Source of the DNA: an uncultured Prevotellaceae bacterium
Lineage (GTDB): Bacteria; Bacteroidota; Bacteroidia; Bacteroidales; Muribaculaceae
NCBI GenBank assembly: GCA_947254205.1
Contig: CAMYCE010000011.1
Coordinates: 1-32,974, forward strand
Length of the DNA: 32,974 nt
Reading direction: 5' to 3'
The translations under genes were made by a program, and so were the position numbers. Below are positions 15,811 through 26,600 of this stretch, one piece after another (the first letter of the stretch is position 1; each line of letters opens with the position of its first letter). The notes beneath the pieces are model-generated. The model was not told where the DNA came from. It saw only the letters and a program-made list of their open reading frames with translations, and did not search any database.

Positions 15811-17667
15811 TTAAAGCTTCTCATCAATCGTCTTGATTTTTTGTTCAAGAAGAGCGATGTCGTCTTTAATGCGGGCTATTTTGCGTTCCATTTCTTTCAT
15901 GAGCGAGTTTCCACTCTTTGATTGAGCGTTGAAGAAGCCCATGTTATTCTCATAGGTCTTCAACTCTTGGCGTTTTTGCTCAAAACTGCGCACCAAGCGT
16001 TCACGCTCGTGATACACACGGTTGGTTCCCGACAATTGATTCAAGCTATTTTCAAAATTTGCCAGTCGGGCACGCGTTGCCTTCATGTCGAGTTGCTCAA
16101 AGGCCTTGTCGATGGCTTCTTTATACTCGGCATAGATTTTGTCTTTTTCTTTATAAGGCACATGTCCCACACTTTGCCATTGTTGCATGAGTTCACGCAC
16201 CTTGGCAGGACCTTCGTCTTGGTTGTTCTCGGCCAACACGGCATTGATTTGAGCCACGATAGCCTTTTTTTGCTTGAGATTGTCGTGCTCAACAGAGTGC
16301 ACATTGGTGTTTTGCTTTTTCTTTTCTTCAAAGAATGTGTCGCATGCTGCCACAAAACGTTTCCATATAGCATCGCTTTGCTTTTTCACTACAGGGCCAA
16401 TGGTTTTCCATTCCTTTTGCAATGAAATGAGCGCGTCGGTTGTCTTTTTCCACTCGGTGGAATCTTTCAAAGCCTCGGCCTTTTCACACAAGGCAGTTTT
16501 CTTGGCAAGATTTTCGGCAAGTTCCTCTTTCATTTGCTTGAAAAACTCTGCTTTCTTCTCAAAGAAGTCATCGCAGGCCTTGCGAAAACGCACAAACAAC
16601 TCGGCATTGACCTTGCGAGAAGCAAAACCAAGCTTTTTCCAGTCTTCTTGCAATGCAATAATGCTCTTGGTGGCCTCGTCCCATGCCGAATAGGTTTTGA
16701 GTGTATCGGTTTCGATTGCCTCTATTTTTTGGCAAAGGGCAGTTTTGGCTTCGGCACTTTCGGCTTCTTTGACCTTGCGCTCTTCAAAAAATGCTTGATA
16801 TTTTTTATTCATCACCGAAGACGCATTCTTGAAACGGGTCCACAGCTCTTCGCGTATTTCTTTGGCCACAGGTCCTGTTTCGCGCCATGTGGAATGCAAT
16901 TTTTGCAACTTCTTGAAGGCCACCACTATGTCGCTTTCCTCGTCAAGAGCTTCGGCATCGGCACACAATTGTTGCTTGATTTCGAGGTTTTTCTTGAAAT
17001 CATAGTCGCGCAACTCCTTGTTCATTTTGAGCAAATCATAGAATTTCTCAACTGCCAACTGATAGGTTTTCCACAACTCGGTGACATGGGGAGCCGGAAC
17101 TTCACCTATTGCTTTAAAATCTTGTTGCAACTGTTGCACATGAGAGAATTGTCGATTCACATTATCGGCATCTTCGACAATCGAATTAATTTCGTCGATA
17201 ATGCGACGCTTTTTCTCAAGATTTTCGGCTCTCAATGCATCTTGTGCTGCATTAAACTCGGCTTTCTTTTCTTTAAACTCATTGAGCAGTTCTTTGATTT
17301 GAGATTCCTCGGCCGAATCAACAGCCACAAAAGCCGACTCTTCGTTTCCGGCAGCCAAAAACTCAGCCTTCTCGGTGGCAATCTCTTCTTTACGAATGGC
17401 AAAAAAGGCCGATTTCACTTGCGCCACATCGTCTTTGATGCTATCGATTGGTTGCTGTTTCAAAGCAATGAGGGCTTCAACCAGCTGTGTTTTGCTCATC
17501 GATGAGTATTTAACTCGCTCGGGAGTAGTGGCAACTGCCGCAACAGGCTGGCCTGCTTCGGGATTAATTACAGCAGAGTCTGACGCTTGCTCTTGTGCAG
17601 GCTCTGGGGTCAAGGTTTTATCCTTTTCGATTTCTACGCTCGATTGGGATAGTTCACGCGATTCCAT
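15811..17667 (-). CDS. DUF349 repeat protein
   Basis: The 618-residue hydrophilic protein has a Glu/Ser-rich N-terminus (1-60), a long charged helical region, five tandem DUF349 repeats and a C-terminal coiled coil (about 550-618). Each repeat has a Lys-rich start often containing ALC, a Trp or Phe followed by GPV or a variant, then (L/I)WxRF and FFE. They lie near residues 150-215, 225-295, 305-370, 390-450 and 463-525. There is no signal peptide, so it is cytoplasmic. The role of DUF349 is not established; the all-helical repeat array suggests a scaffold. I chose the ATG at 17667: the seven codons before it open with a TTG, and a -7 box lies 56 bases upstream. It is monocistronic by the spacing on both sides. 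Confidence 0.88.
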   Translation of the reverse strand: MESRELSQSSVEIEKDKTLTPEPAQEQASDSAVINPEAGQPVAAVATTPERVKYSSMSKTQLVEALIALKQQPIDSIKDDVAQVKSAFFAIRKEEIATEKAEFLAAGNEESAFVAVDSAEESQIKELLNEFKEKKAEFNAAQDALRAENLEKKRRIIDEINSIVEDADNVNRQFSHVQQLQQDFKAIGEVPAPHVTELWKTYQLAVEKFYDLLKMNKELRDYDFKKNLEIKQQLCADAEALDEESDIVVAFKKLQKLHSTWRETGPVAKEIREELWTRFKNASSVMNKKYQAFFEERKVKEAESAEAKTALCQKIEAIETDTLKTYSAWDEATKSIIALQEDWKKLGFASRKVNAELFVRFRKACDDFFEKKAEFFKQMKEELAENLAKKTALCEKAEALKDSTEWKKTTDALISLQKEWKTIGPVVKKQSDAIWKRFVAACDTFFEEKKKQNTNVHSVEHDNLKQKKAIVAQINAVLAENNQDEGPAKVRELMQQWQSVGHVPYKEKDKIYAEYKEAIDKAFEQLDMKATRARLANFENSLNQLSGTNRVYHERERLVRSFEQKRQELKTYENNMGFFNAQSKSGNSLMKEMERKIARIKDDIALLEQKIKTIDEKL

Positions 17668-17722
17668 AATGTTAATTTTTAGAGGCAACTACACAAGGAG
17701 TGCTTGCCAAGTATTTCAAAGT

Positions 17723-17730
17723 CAAATTTA
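17723..17730 (-). promoter_or_regulatory. Promoter -7 box of the DUF349 gene
   Basis: On the minus strand this reads TAAATTTG, an exact match to TAnnTTTG, about 56 bases before the chosen ATG. No -33 box was seen in the A/T-rich stretch upstream. Confidence 0.5.
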
Positions 17731-17839
17731 CTATATTTTTTGAAAAAGAAAAAAACATGAGCCATGATTTTTGTCATAGATACAAAATATTCAAGCAAAT
17801 CAGGCTAAGTTCTTGCATTTATGAAGAGTAAAAAACATT

Positions 17840-19078
17840 TTATGCATTTGGACCATAGTATAGAGTCGAACAATTGCAAGGGGCAAACACGCTATTGGCC
17901 ACACGCGCGATGTGATTGGGGGTGACTGCTCTATATCGCTCAATCTCGGTATTAATATCGCCTGCCTCTCCTTCCAGTTCATACCGACACAATTTCTCGG
18001 CCTTGTCGGCATAGGCTATGCTTTCAAACAATGCCGACGACTCAAACTTGTTGCAACATTTTTCGAGCTCATAGGATGTCACTCCATCTTGCACCAAGCG
18101 GTTAAGCTCGGCTTCTATCGCTTTTTTGGCCTCATCAAACTTTACTCCATGTCCCAACTTGCCTCTCACCAAGAAGAGACCTGGGTCGCGAGTGCCCATG
18201 ATTGAGGCATCAAGCTCGGTGAACAAGCTTGTTTTTAACAACAGGTTTTGATAGAAGCGCGAAGATGTGCCATTGGCCAACACATCGCTCAACTCGGTTG
18301 CCTGATAATCGGCATCGCCACGTGCACACATGTGATAGGTCATGTAGAGAAGGTCTTGAGGCACATTGTTGCGATGAGCTGTCAAGAAACGAGCTTCTTG
18401 CTGCGCAGGCTCTACTGGCAGGGAACGTGCCAACAAAGGTTGGGGAGCAATGTCGCCAAACCACTTCTCGGCCAATTTCACCACTTCGCAAAATTGCACA
18501 TTGCCCGACACACACAATATCAAATTGTTGACGGCATAATGAGTCTTGAAAAAAGCTCTGATTTCATCGTGTGAGGCCTGCTCTATGTCATCGACTCGCT
18601 CACCAATTGTGGGCCAGCGATAGGGGTGCTCACGATAGGCAAGCCCATTGATGAGATGCACCACATCGCCATAGGGCATGTTGAGGCAACGCTGCCTGAA
18701 CTCTTCAATCACCACACTCTTTTGTGTTGCAATGCTTGAATCGTGCAAGTTGAGCTCTTGCAGTCGGCCTGCTTCGAGCCAAAAAGCTGTTTCAAGATTG
18801 TGGGCAGGCAAAGTTTCATAGTAATTGGTGACATCGACACCGGTCCATGCATTGCTCTCGCCACCTGCAACTTGAAGGCTGGTATCAAAGTTGGGTGCAC
18901 TTGCTGTGCCGGTAAACATCAAGTGCTCCATGAGGTGGGCAAGCCCCGTGCGCCCCATCGACTCATCGCGTGAACCCACGTCATAGAGTAAATTGACAGC
19001 AACCATTTTGGTCACGCCATCATAGTGATGAAGCAAGCGCAAGCCATTGCTCAAGCGATGAGAATTAAACAAAATCAT
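17840..19078 (-). CDS. M16 family zinc metallopeptidase (insulinase/processing-peptidase type)
   Basis: The 412-residue protein carries the inverted zinc motif HxxEH as His48-Leu-Met-Glu51-His52 in GLAHLMEHLMF. The further conserved glutamate occurs in KSVVIEEFRQR, and NAWTGVDVTNYYETLPA is typical of M16 N-terminal domains. Both the catalytic half and the inactive C-terminal half are present, the usual size of bacterial single-unit M16 peptidases. I see no signal peptide, so location is uncertain. The ATG at 19078 is preferred over a TTG three codons upstream. It follows the cyclophilin gene after 39 bases and is the last gene of a three-gene operon with an unknown protein and a cyclophilin. 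Confidence 0.93.
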   Translation of the reverse strand: MILFNSHRLSNGLRLLHHYDGVTKMVAVNLLYDVGSRDESMGRTGLAHLMEHLMFTGTASAPNFDTSLQVAGGESNAWTGVDVTNYYETLPAHNLETAFWLEAGRLQELNLHDSSIATQKSVVIEEFRQRCLNMPYGDVVHLINGLAYREHPYRWPTIGERVDDIEQASHDEIRAFFKTHYAVNNLILCVSGNVQFCEVVKLAEKWFGDIAPQPLLARSLPVEPAQQEARFLTAHRNNVPQDLLYMTYHMCARGDADYQATELSDVLANGTSSRFYQNLLLKTSLFTELDASIMGTRDPGLFLVRGKLGHGVKFDEAKKAIEAELNRLVQDGVTSYELEKCCNKFESSALFESIAYADKAEKLCRYELEGEAGDINTEIERYRAVTPNHIARVANSVFAPCNCSTLYYGPNA

Positions 19079-19117
19079 GCAGGTCAAAAGAGTGTTGAGT
19101 GAAAAAAAAGGAGGAGG

Positions 19118-19966
19118 CTACTCAATAATTTGAGCTTTCACTATCTTAATGTCGGTAACAGGGCGATCGGACGCACTTGTTGGTGAGTTTTGTATTTGCT
19201 CTATAACATCCATGCCTTCAAGCACTTCGCCAAACACAGTGTATTGCCCATCGAGGTGTGGAGTGCCTCCCATAGTGGTGTAGTCGCGACGTTGAGCCTC
19301 GGTGAGCTGGAAAGGATTGGTGGCATATTGGGTTTCGGTTTGGGCAATCAATTCGGTTTCAAGTTCACCAAGTGCCTCCATGTTGCCAGCCTGTTGCAAT
19401 TGCTTGATCGAGTCCATGTTTTCACGCACCAGCGCGTTAAACAAGTTTTGCTTCATTTGCTCTCCCAGTCGATTTTCGAGCGTTGCCAAATCGGTTGCAG
19501 TGTAGCTACGACCTGTCACAATATAAAACTGACAGCCACTGCTGCGACGCTCGGGGTTAAACTGGTCGCCGGTGCGAGCTGCTGCAAGGGCTCCACGCTT
19601 GTGATAGAATTTTGGATAAACAAACTCTGCCGGAATGGTGTAGCCCACATCGCCCGCCCCCAACCGGGCATCGGGGCCAGCCGTCTTAGACTCGGGGTCG
19701 CCACATTGCACCATGAAATTCTTAATCACGCGATGAAAGAGGACACCCTCATAGAAGTTTTCCTTCACCAATTTAATAAAATTATCGCGATGCTGTGGGG
19801 TTTCATTATAAAGGGCCACAACCACAGTGCCCAATGAGGTCTCTAAAGACACTTTCACACGGTTTTCCATTTTTGACGATTGAGGTGCACTGCCTGCCCA
19901 AGCTGTGGCATCGGCCACCAAGAGCAATAGCAAAAGTGCAAATATTGATGTTTTTAAAAGTTTCAT
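19118..19966 (-). CDS. Exported cyclophilin-type peptidyl-prolyl isomerase with a large insertion
   Basis: The enzyme catalyses proline cis-trans isomerisation during folding of envelope proteins. The chosen ATG at 19966 gives 282 residues with a signal peptide (MKLLKTSIFALLLLLLVADA, cut near AWA). Cyclophilin motifs are LFHRVIKNFMVQCGDP (76-91, catalytic Arg79), GYTIPAEF, KRGALAAART and GCQFYIV (144-150). The last part of the fold (LDGQYTVFGEVLEGMDVI) appears only after an insertion of about 80 mostly helical, charged residues (152-232) that ordinary cyclophilins lack. It lies 59 bases after the small unknown gene and 39 bases before the M16 gene. An ORF extension upstream to 20026 is not supported, because it would precede the signal peptide with unrelated residues. 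Confidence 0.93.
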   Translation of the reverse strand: MKLLKTSIFALLLLLLVADATAWAGSAPQSSKMENRVKVSLETSLGTVVVALYNETPQHRDNFIKLVKENFYEGVLFHRVIKNFMVQCGDPESKTAGPDARLGAGDVGYTIPAEFVYPKFYHKRGALAAARTGDQFNPERRSSGCQFYIVTGRSYTATDLATLENRLGEQMKQNLFNALVRENMDSIKQLQQAGNMEALGELETELIAQTETQYATNPFQLTEAQRRDYTTMGGTPHLDGQYTVFGEVLEGMDVIEQIQNSPTSASDRPVTDIKIVKAQIIE

Positions 19967-20025
19967 TTTTTCAAAAATCATAACATCGACTGCTGTGCCA
20001 TGGCATCGACATTCTCTATCACACA

Positions 20026-20400
20026 TTATATTCCTTTGGGATATAAACGCTTGTAGATGCGCCTAAAGTTGTCGTCGGAGGCACTTAATTCTTGAGCACG
20101 CTCTTTGTAGTCTACTCCCCAAATTGAGGCGGCAAGGTCGCCCAAATACACATGCTCACGATCGCGAGCAATAGCAGCCTTGATGAGCAGGTCAATGCAA
20201 GCACTATATTTTGAAGCATCGATAGCGTGAAGATAGCGTGCTGTGCTCACCACAAACTGCGATGTTTTGTCGACAGCAATGATGTTGTCGACAAGTTCGG
20301 GCATGATGTCGTCGATATTATCAATGTGATTGGCAATATACTCATAGGTCATCAAGCCATTGGGATCTTTACTTAACTTTTTTTTCAAAGTTTCGTCCAT
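20026..20400 (-). CDS. Small conserved-looking protein of unknown function
   Basis: I do not recognise this 124-residue protein. It is soluble, acidic and probably all-helical, with no signal peptide. Notable stretches are YIANHIDNIDDIMPELVDNI (21-40), repeated alanine- and isoleucine-rich helices (CIDLLIKAAIARDREHVYLG) and a C-terminus rich in Arg, Lys and Tyr (DNFRRIYKRLYPKGI). It is real by codon use, by its own -7/-33 promoter and by its place as first gene of an operon with a periplasmic cyclophilin and an M16 peptidase. The leader contains a hairpin. A role linked to protein quality control is possible from context only. Confidence 0.75.
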   Translation of the reverse strand: MDETLKKKLSKDPNGLMTYEYIANHIDNIDDIMPELVDNIIAVDKTSQFVVSTARYLHAIDASKYSACIDLLIKAAIARDREHVYLGDLAASIWGVDYKERAQELSASDDNFRRIYKRLYPKGI

Positions 20401-20421
20401 AACAAAGAATTTAAGCTTAAT

Positions 20422-20449
20422 TTAACAACTGTGGCGTGAGCCACGTTAA
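20422..20449 (-). promoter_or_regulatory. Leader hairpin before the small unknown gene
   Basis: GTGGC (20431-20435) pairs with GCCAC (20440-20444) around GTGA; flanking AAC/GTT or TTAAC/GTTAA extend the stem with a bulge. It lies between the predicted transcription start and the ATG at 20400, so it would form in the 5' leader. Confidence 0.4.
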
Positions 20450-20455
20450 CTATTG

Positions 20456-20485
20456 CAAATATACCATTTTTTTGTTAAACCCAAA
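20456..20485 (-). promoter_or_regulatory. Promoter of the small unknown gene, -33 box inside the repeat element
   Basis: On the minus strand TTTG (20482-20485) is followed after 18 bases by TATATTTG (20456-20463), an exact TAnnTTTG. The -33 box lies within the end of the 195-bp repeat. A base difference between the two copies (TTTGGG here, TTGGGG in copy 1) creates this TTTG. Confidence 0.6.
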
Positions 20486-20668
20486 TCGGTCATTAGGTCG
20501 CAATAAGAAAATATCTTAGGCTTTTCCTTGCCTTTGTCATTTATTTTGGTTCTTTTTGACTGCTTTTTCGGTTGTTTAGCCCGCTAAACGCCCTCAAAAT
20601 CAATCAAAAATTACTCAAAATAATTTGACAAAAACAAAGAAACCTAATGACCGATTGGGGTTAAAAAC
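20474..20668 (-). repeat. 195-bp intergenic repeat with terminal inverted repeats, copy 2
   Basis: It is the reverse complement of 3267-3461 with five mismatches and no gaps. It starts about 30 bases after the sprA stop and ends 74 bases before the start of the next gene on the minus strand. Relative to transcription it has the same orientation as copy 1: the same end faces the downstream gene. It fills most of the 299-base gap between the two genes; no separate sprA terminator was found. Confidence 0.9.
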
Positions 20669-20699
20669 CAAACTGCAAATTCAATCGTCATGCCCATTT

Positions 20700-23600
20700 T
20701 CACTTGGCAAGACTCATGTTGAGTGAAATGCCATAGTTGCTATTGGAGGTGGGATAGGAACTGGTCGACACCAATGGCGTGTTGACTTGATGGTCGAAAT
20801 AGGCTCCCAGAGTGACACGCTTGCTCATCACATAATTGGCAGTGAAGTTGATGCCCAAAGTGCGCACTCCATTGGTGGCCTGTGCTGTGCGATCTTCGAT
20901 TTTGCGAATGAGCGAAGTGTTGTTGTTGAGCTGGAAGTTGAAGTTGAGCGTCAAGTCGTTGCTCACTCCCTGCTGTTTGCTCTTGATTTTGAGCACCGAG
21001 TTGAAGTTGGCAATCTTGTAGCCTGCTCCCACAACAAACGACTTGGTGAGTGCCTCCACCAACTGGCCTGCCGAGGAGTTGAGCGACAAGGTGCGACTAT
21101 CCCTATACTCGGCATTGAAGGTGAGATTGTTGTTGAGTGTGGCATTCACGCCCAACAGTGGAGCAAATTTCTCGGTAATGGTCACCGACGAGATATTGAA
21201 AGGAGATGAAGGCATGGGGTTGCCAGTCAAGGCATCTTTGGTAAAGCCTAAGCCATTGCCAATCGAAACCCAATCGGTGTAGCTGGAGAAGGTGCCCACG
21301 CTATAGGTGCACTGATAGGCATGAGTCAAGGTGAAACTTCTAAAGTGCTTTTTAAAGAAAGGCAATTTCGACAATCCATCATAGGTGACACGCCAGTTGG
21401 GCAAAATTTCTTTAAGCCCGGGGAATGGGTCGAGGTTCACATCGGCCACATTTTTTCCCGAATAGGCAGCTATGAATGCCGGAATGAGCACATCGCTACT
21501 CGAAGCATTCACCGTGCCGTTTTTGCCGTCGTAGGGCTGACCGGCATAGATTGAACCTGCAATGAAACCGGCATCGGGATAACTAGTGCCTGCATAGCGC
21601 GATTGCAACCTTCCTGCCACAATGGGAATATTGGCGATAAACTTATCGAAGGCATCGCTGTGATAGCCATCGCCACTGCTCACGCCACGCAAAGCCGTAG
21701 CCAACGCCATGTGGGTTTTGGTGTAGCTGCCCGAGTAGAGTGTAGCCATGTTGGCATACATGAATTGCAATTGATTGGTGCGATTGTCGGTGCGGTTGCC
21801 TGTGAGCGTGATTTTCAAGCCTTTGATTGGCTCAAGTTGCATCTCGGCATTAAACTCTTGAGTTTTACTATAAATGGCAGGGGTTGTCATGCCCTCGTCA
21901 CACAAGAGCCAACCTCGTTGCTTGGCTTTGTCGATATAGCTTTCATCGGTCAATCCAAATGCAAAGTCAAGACCTGGCGCCAACACATCGTAGCGATTGT
22001 TTTGGCCAAACACATCGCCCACATTGGGAATGAATTGTGGCAAAGTGAGTTGACGCGTAGAGCGGAACTTCACGCTCACATTGCGCACACTCATCGCCAG
22101 TCGAGTGGCATATTGAGCAAAATCATAAAGGAAACTTTTTTCTTCTTTTTCGGCAATCTCGGTAACCACAAGTTTGATGTTTTGGTCGCCTTGATTCAAA
22201 ATTGAGATGCTGTTTTTGTCTTTGATTTCAAATTTCAACGGGAAGCGTTTACCATCGGTTGTGGTAGCCGTGGCTCTCACCTTCTTCACATTCATGTTGT
22301 GGGTGATCACCGATGCGGTATCGGCCCTGAGCTTGAACGTGCGTTCAAACTTTTTGGGCTTGGAAGCTTTTGTCGATGAATTATAGGAGAAGCGATTGCC
22401 CGAGTTGGCAAAACGCTTGTTCACGTCTTTCAAGAATGGCACCTTGTTGTAGAATTGGTCGAGGTTGAGGCGGGCATCGGCACTATAGGAGGCTTGATTG
22501 GCAATCGTGTTGCCCGAGAACACCTCTTGCACAATGGTTCCGCGGTCCCAATTATAGGTTGCATTATAGCTGGCATTGGCCGAGATAAAGCTCAAGAAGG
22601 GAATGGTGTTGAACGGAGCTTTATAGGTTGCAGTAAACGTTTGATGATAGGCCCATGGTGTGCCAAGATTGCGAATGCTCATCATCACCGAGTCTTTCCA
22701 ATCGCGATAGGCATCGGGGAAGAGTTGCTTGTTGACTTGCCCAATGGGTTCAAGAATGTGGGCAGTGGTGTTGGTGTTTAACGAAGCTGTCAGCGACTTG
22801 GTGAAATTCCAAGTAATGGCAAACTGGCGGTCCCACATGAAATTTTTGCTCACCGACACTGGCAATTCCACCTCAATGCCCGTTTCGTTGCGAGTGAGTT
22901 GCTCATAGTAGTAGCGCGAGATGTTGCTGTTAAAGGCAATGTTGGCCGGCAACCAGTGAAATTCCCACTCTCGCAAAAACTTGAGGTGCTTGCTCTTGCT
23001 GCTCACCATGCGCTTGAATGGGGTGAAGGGCTTGGCATAGGGGGTCCAATTATATTGCACACTACCACGATAGTCGTTGGTGTTTTCATACACGTTGTCG
23101 GGGTTGCTGGTGTGCTGCTTGTTGAACGAGTAGCTAAACGTGAAGTTTGATGGGTCCCAAGGCATGGGAGTTTTGCTCTTGACATCAAATTTGAGTCCCG
23201 AAATCGAGAAACTCTTCACCGTGTGGCGCGACAAGGCATAGTCGTTGATTGAGTCTTTTTGAGCTTGCGTGTTGCAGGCTTCGATAGCATCTTTGAGCAA
23301 CACGTCTTGATCGAGCGGATTATATTTGGGAGTAGTTTTCTCGTTACTATAGGAGTAATAAACAGGAGCCTTGAGCTTTGCTTTTTCGGGCAAGAAGCGT
23401 CCCAAATCGGCTTGCACAGCCACATTCATTTGGTCGTAGTTATCGAGCCGACGTTGCGTGAGGCTTTGATCAACCGAGCCAAAGCCCGAAGTTTCTTTGT
23501 GCATGCCAAAATTGACAGTTCCTATATCACTGAGATTCAAGTTGGCATTCACCTTGGCCGCCCAGCCTCCTTCTTGGTCAAAGTCGGTGACACGCAACTC

Positions 23601-26600
23601 GTCGACCCACACCACACAACTCTTGGTGGTGCTGGCATTGTTGCGCACACCAATCATCATCACTCTCACATCGCTCAACGATGGGTTACCCATCACAGTC
23701 ACGCGGTCGTTGGGGTGATTGGGGTCTTGCTCGGTGTAGCGACTATAATAGGACACGTCGCCGGCTCCAGCCATTTTTTGAGCATTGCGATTTTTCTTGA
23801 CATTGACAAACACATCGAGGTCGCAATCGAGCATATTGCTCTCGGGCCACACTTTAAGACGATCGGCACTGCTATTGGTGCTATAGCGCCCTGCTGGGGT
23901 GACGCTCAACGGAATTTCATATTCATAGTAGTTGTTTTTCACATCTGAACCCAAACGCACAAAGGCCGACACATCGCCATGCTGAAGCGAAGTAGCATCG
24001 TCGATGAGTGCCTCGTTGTGAATAAACATTTGCAAGCGTTTATAGGTGCGCAAGTCGTGGCTGGTGTTGCGATACACACCACGAGCATCACCCGCTTGCA
24101 GACTATTGACTTTCATCTGCATCGATTGCTCATTGAGCTGCGTGATTTGCGACTGGCCTGCATCGGCAATGCGGCTCACACCGGGAGGCAACACATAGTT
24201 CACAGGCTGGCGGCTGGCATTTTCCTCGATATTCACAGTATTAACCGTGATAGAGCCATCGGCAGGTTCATTGCCACGAGAATTGAGATTATAGTCGTAG
24301 TTGCGCCACTCGCCACGCACCAATTCGAGCGTAGCAAAACGCAAATGTGTTTTCTTTTTGAAATGGGTCATGAACATGCGCACAAACCGAATGGTAGAAA
24401 AGTCCTTGATCGACCCCACCACTTTTTCATATTCACGCAAGGGAATGCTAAATTGATACCACGTGACGGGCACATCGCTCTTGCCATTGCGAGTTGATGG
24501 TGTGGAGGTGCGCTTGTCAACGATGTAGTTGCGCCCTACTTCCAAATCCTCGGGACGAAGTGAAATTTTATACTGGAAATAACGCTCATATTCATTCAAG
24601 GTGTTGTCTTGGTTGATGTCTTCGACATCGGGCACACTGCGAGCCGACTGATAGAGGGGTTCGCCTGCTTCTTCTTGTGGCAACGAGTTGCCCTCGGTGC
24701 CATTATAGTGCTTGTAGCGGTCGAGTATCGAGAGTTTTTGCTCATCATAGTCATAGCCACGATAAAAGTGATAGTTGTCGGTGGCCGGGTCGTTGAGGGG
24801 CGAGAACTTGTCCTCCTCCATGCGTGCAATGGTTGTTGCAGGCAACACTTGGCGCAACCTGTTGGTAAACTCCTTATAGGTAGAAAATTCTTTTTCTTCA
24901 CCGGTTGAAAGGCCATTAAGTCCCACGTCTTGCTTGATGCGCGAACCGGCAGCCGTGTCAAAGGCATAGGTCAAAGAGTTTTGGCTCGACACCCTGCCCC
25001 ACACTGTTTTCTTGACAAAGGTGCTATCACCATTGGCAGGAATGCCGTTTTCATAGGACTTGAGCCCGTCTTTCAATATGTCTTCGCTCACCTCGCCTAA
25101 GTTAAAGTAAAGGTCTCCCCCCTCTTTGTTGTCGTTGTTGGGGTCGAGGAAGGGGTCGAGTAGCCAAAATTGAATATACTCAATGTTTGACGACTCAAAA
25201 TTGGTGTTGTCGAGCTTGCGCATGATGCCACCCCAGCGTTGAGAGGGGTTGAGCAAGTTGCCTTCGGGGTCAATATTGGTGGCATCGAGGTTATAGGGAC
25301 CACGCTCTTGGGGATAGAACGAGAGGTTGAGTGTTTGAATAATCGACGACTCGCCATAGTTGAGTTCACGCCCGGGGAACACCTCGCTATAGGGTATTTC
25401 ACGCACATAGGGGTTGGACAGTTGGTCGAGGTCGTTTTTAATGTAGCCCGGGGCATAGGAAGAGTTGCGCTGCGTGAACAAGCGATCGATATAGTACCAC
25501 GACAAGAGAGCACGATTCTTGCCATAGGCAATGTCGTTGGACAGCGAAGCCTCGGGGAATAGAGCGCCACTACTGCCATCATAGGGCGTTGACGCCAAAA
25601 ACCACGAGTAGGGCGAGCGCAAGTCGATGCCCGATTGGGTCGACTCAAAATCATCGATATAGGAGCTACCGGCATTGGAACCACGCGAAGCTTGATGAGG
25701 CAATAGCTGGGCAAACTCGCCCGTGAAGCTAAACGACGATGGTGCTGTGGCATTGACGGTGGGGATTTTGTTGAGCCAGTTGGTGAGCCACATGAACTGG
25801 TTGTTGTAGGAAACATTGGCTCCCCAAATGGTGTTGTTGACAAGCTCACTGCCAATCGACACTTTCTCGGTGATGGCTTTCTCGCCATAGTGCATCACTG
25901 TTGCACCAATGTGGAAATTCTTGTTAAAGGCATAGTCGAGGTCGAGCCCCATGAGCGTCTTGCGCTGCATGCTGAAGGTAGACTGGTTCTCGAGCGACAC
26001 ACTGATGCTGGTTCCTGCATCAATAATGCTTTGATTGGTGATAGTCACCGTTCCCATGCTATAGTCGACAGTGTAATCGCTATTCTCGGTGAGCGTGACA
26101 CCGCCAGCCGTCACCACCACCGAACCACGGGGCACATTCATGGCATTGAGCCTGATGACGTTGCCCGACGAAGCTTGATACTCGCCCTCGAGCACAAACT
26201 TATTTTTGTCGGAATATTGCCTTGCCACGGTGAGAGTGGAGTCGTAGAGCTGTTGATAAACATAACGCTCGGCAAGCGCTCCCCCACCCAAGGCATTGCT
26301 CAAGTGCGAGCCAAAAGGTTCTACAACGGGAAAAATCACCTTGCCCTTTGAGGCAATGATTGTGTAACCCTCAAGAAAGTCAAATCGGCCATCGATGTGG
26401 CTCTCATTGTTGGCATCAAGGCGGTCGAGATTCATCACTTGAAGCAATGGCTTGCCATTGATGGGACCTGCGGGAATGTAATTGAGTTGGGTGCCTGTGG
26501 TGTCGCTCAAATACTTAATATTGAGCTTGAAATTCTTGGATTGCACCTGATAGGCTCCAAGCGAGTAGACATTTTTCATCATCAAGTGCCACATGGGCAA

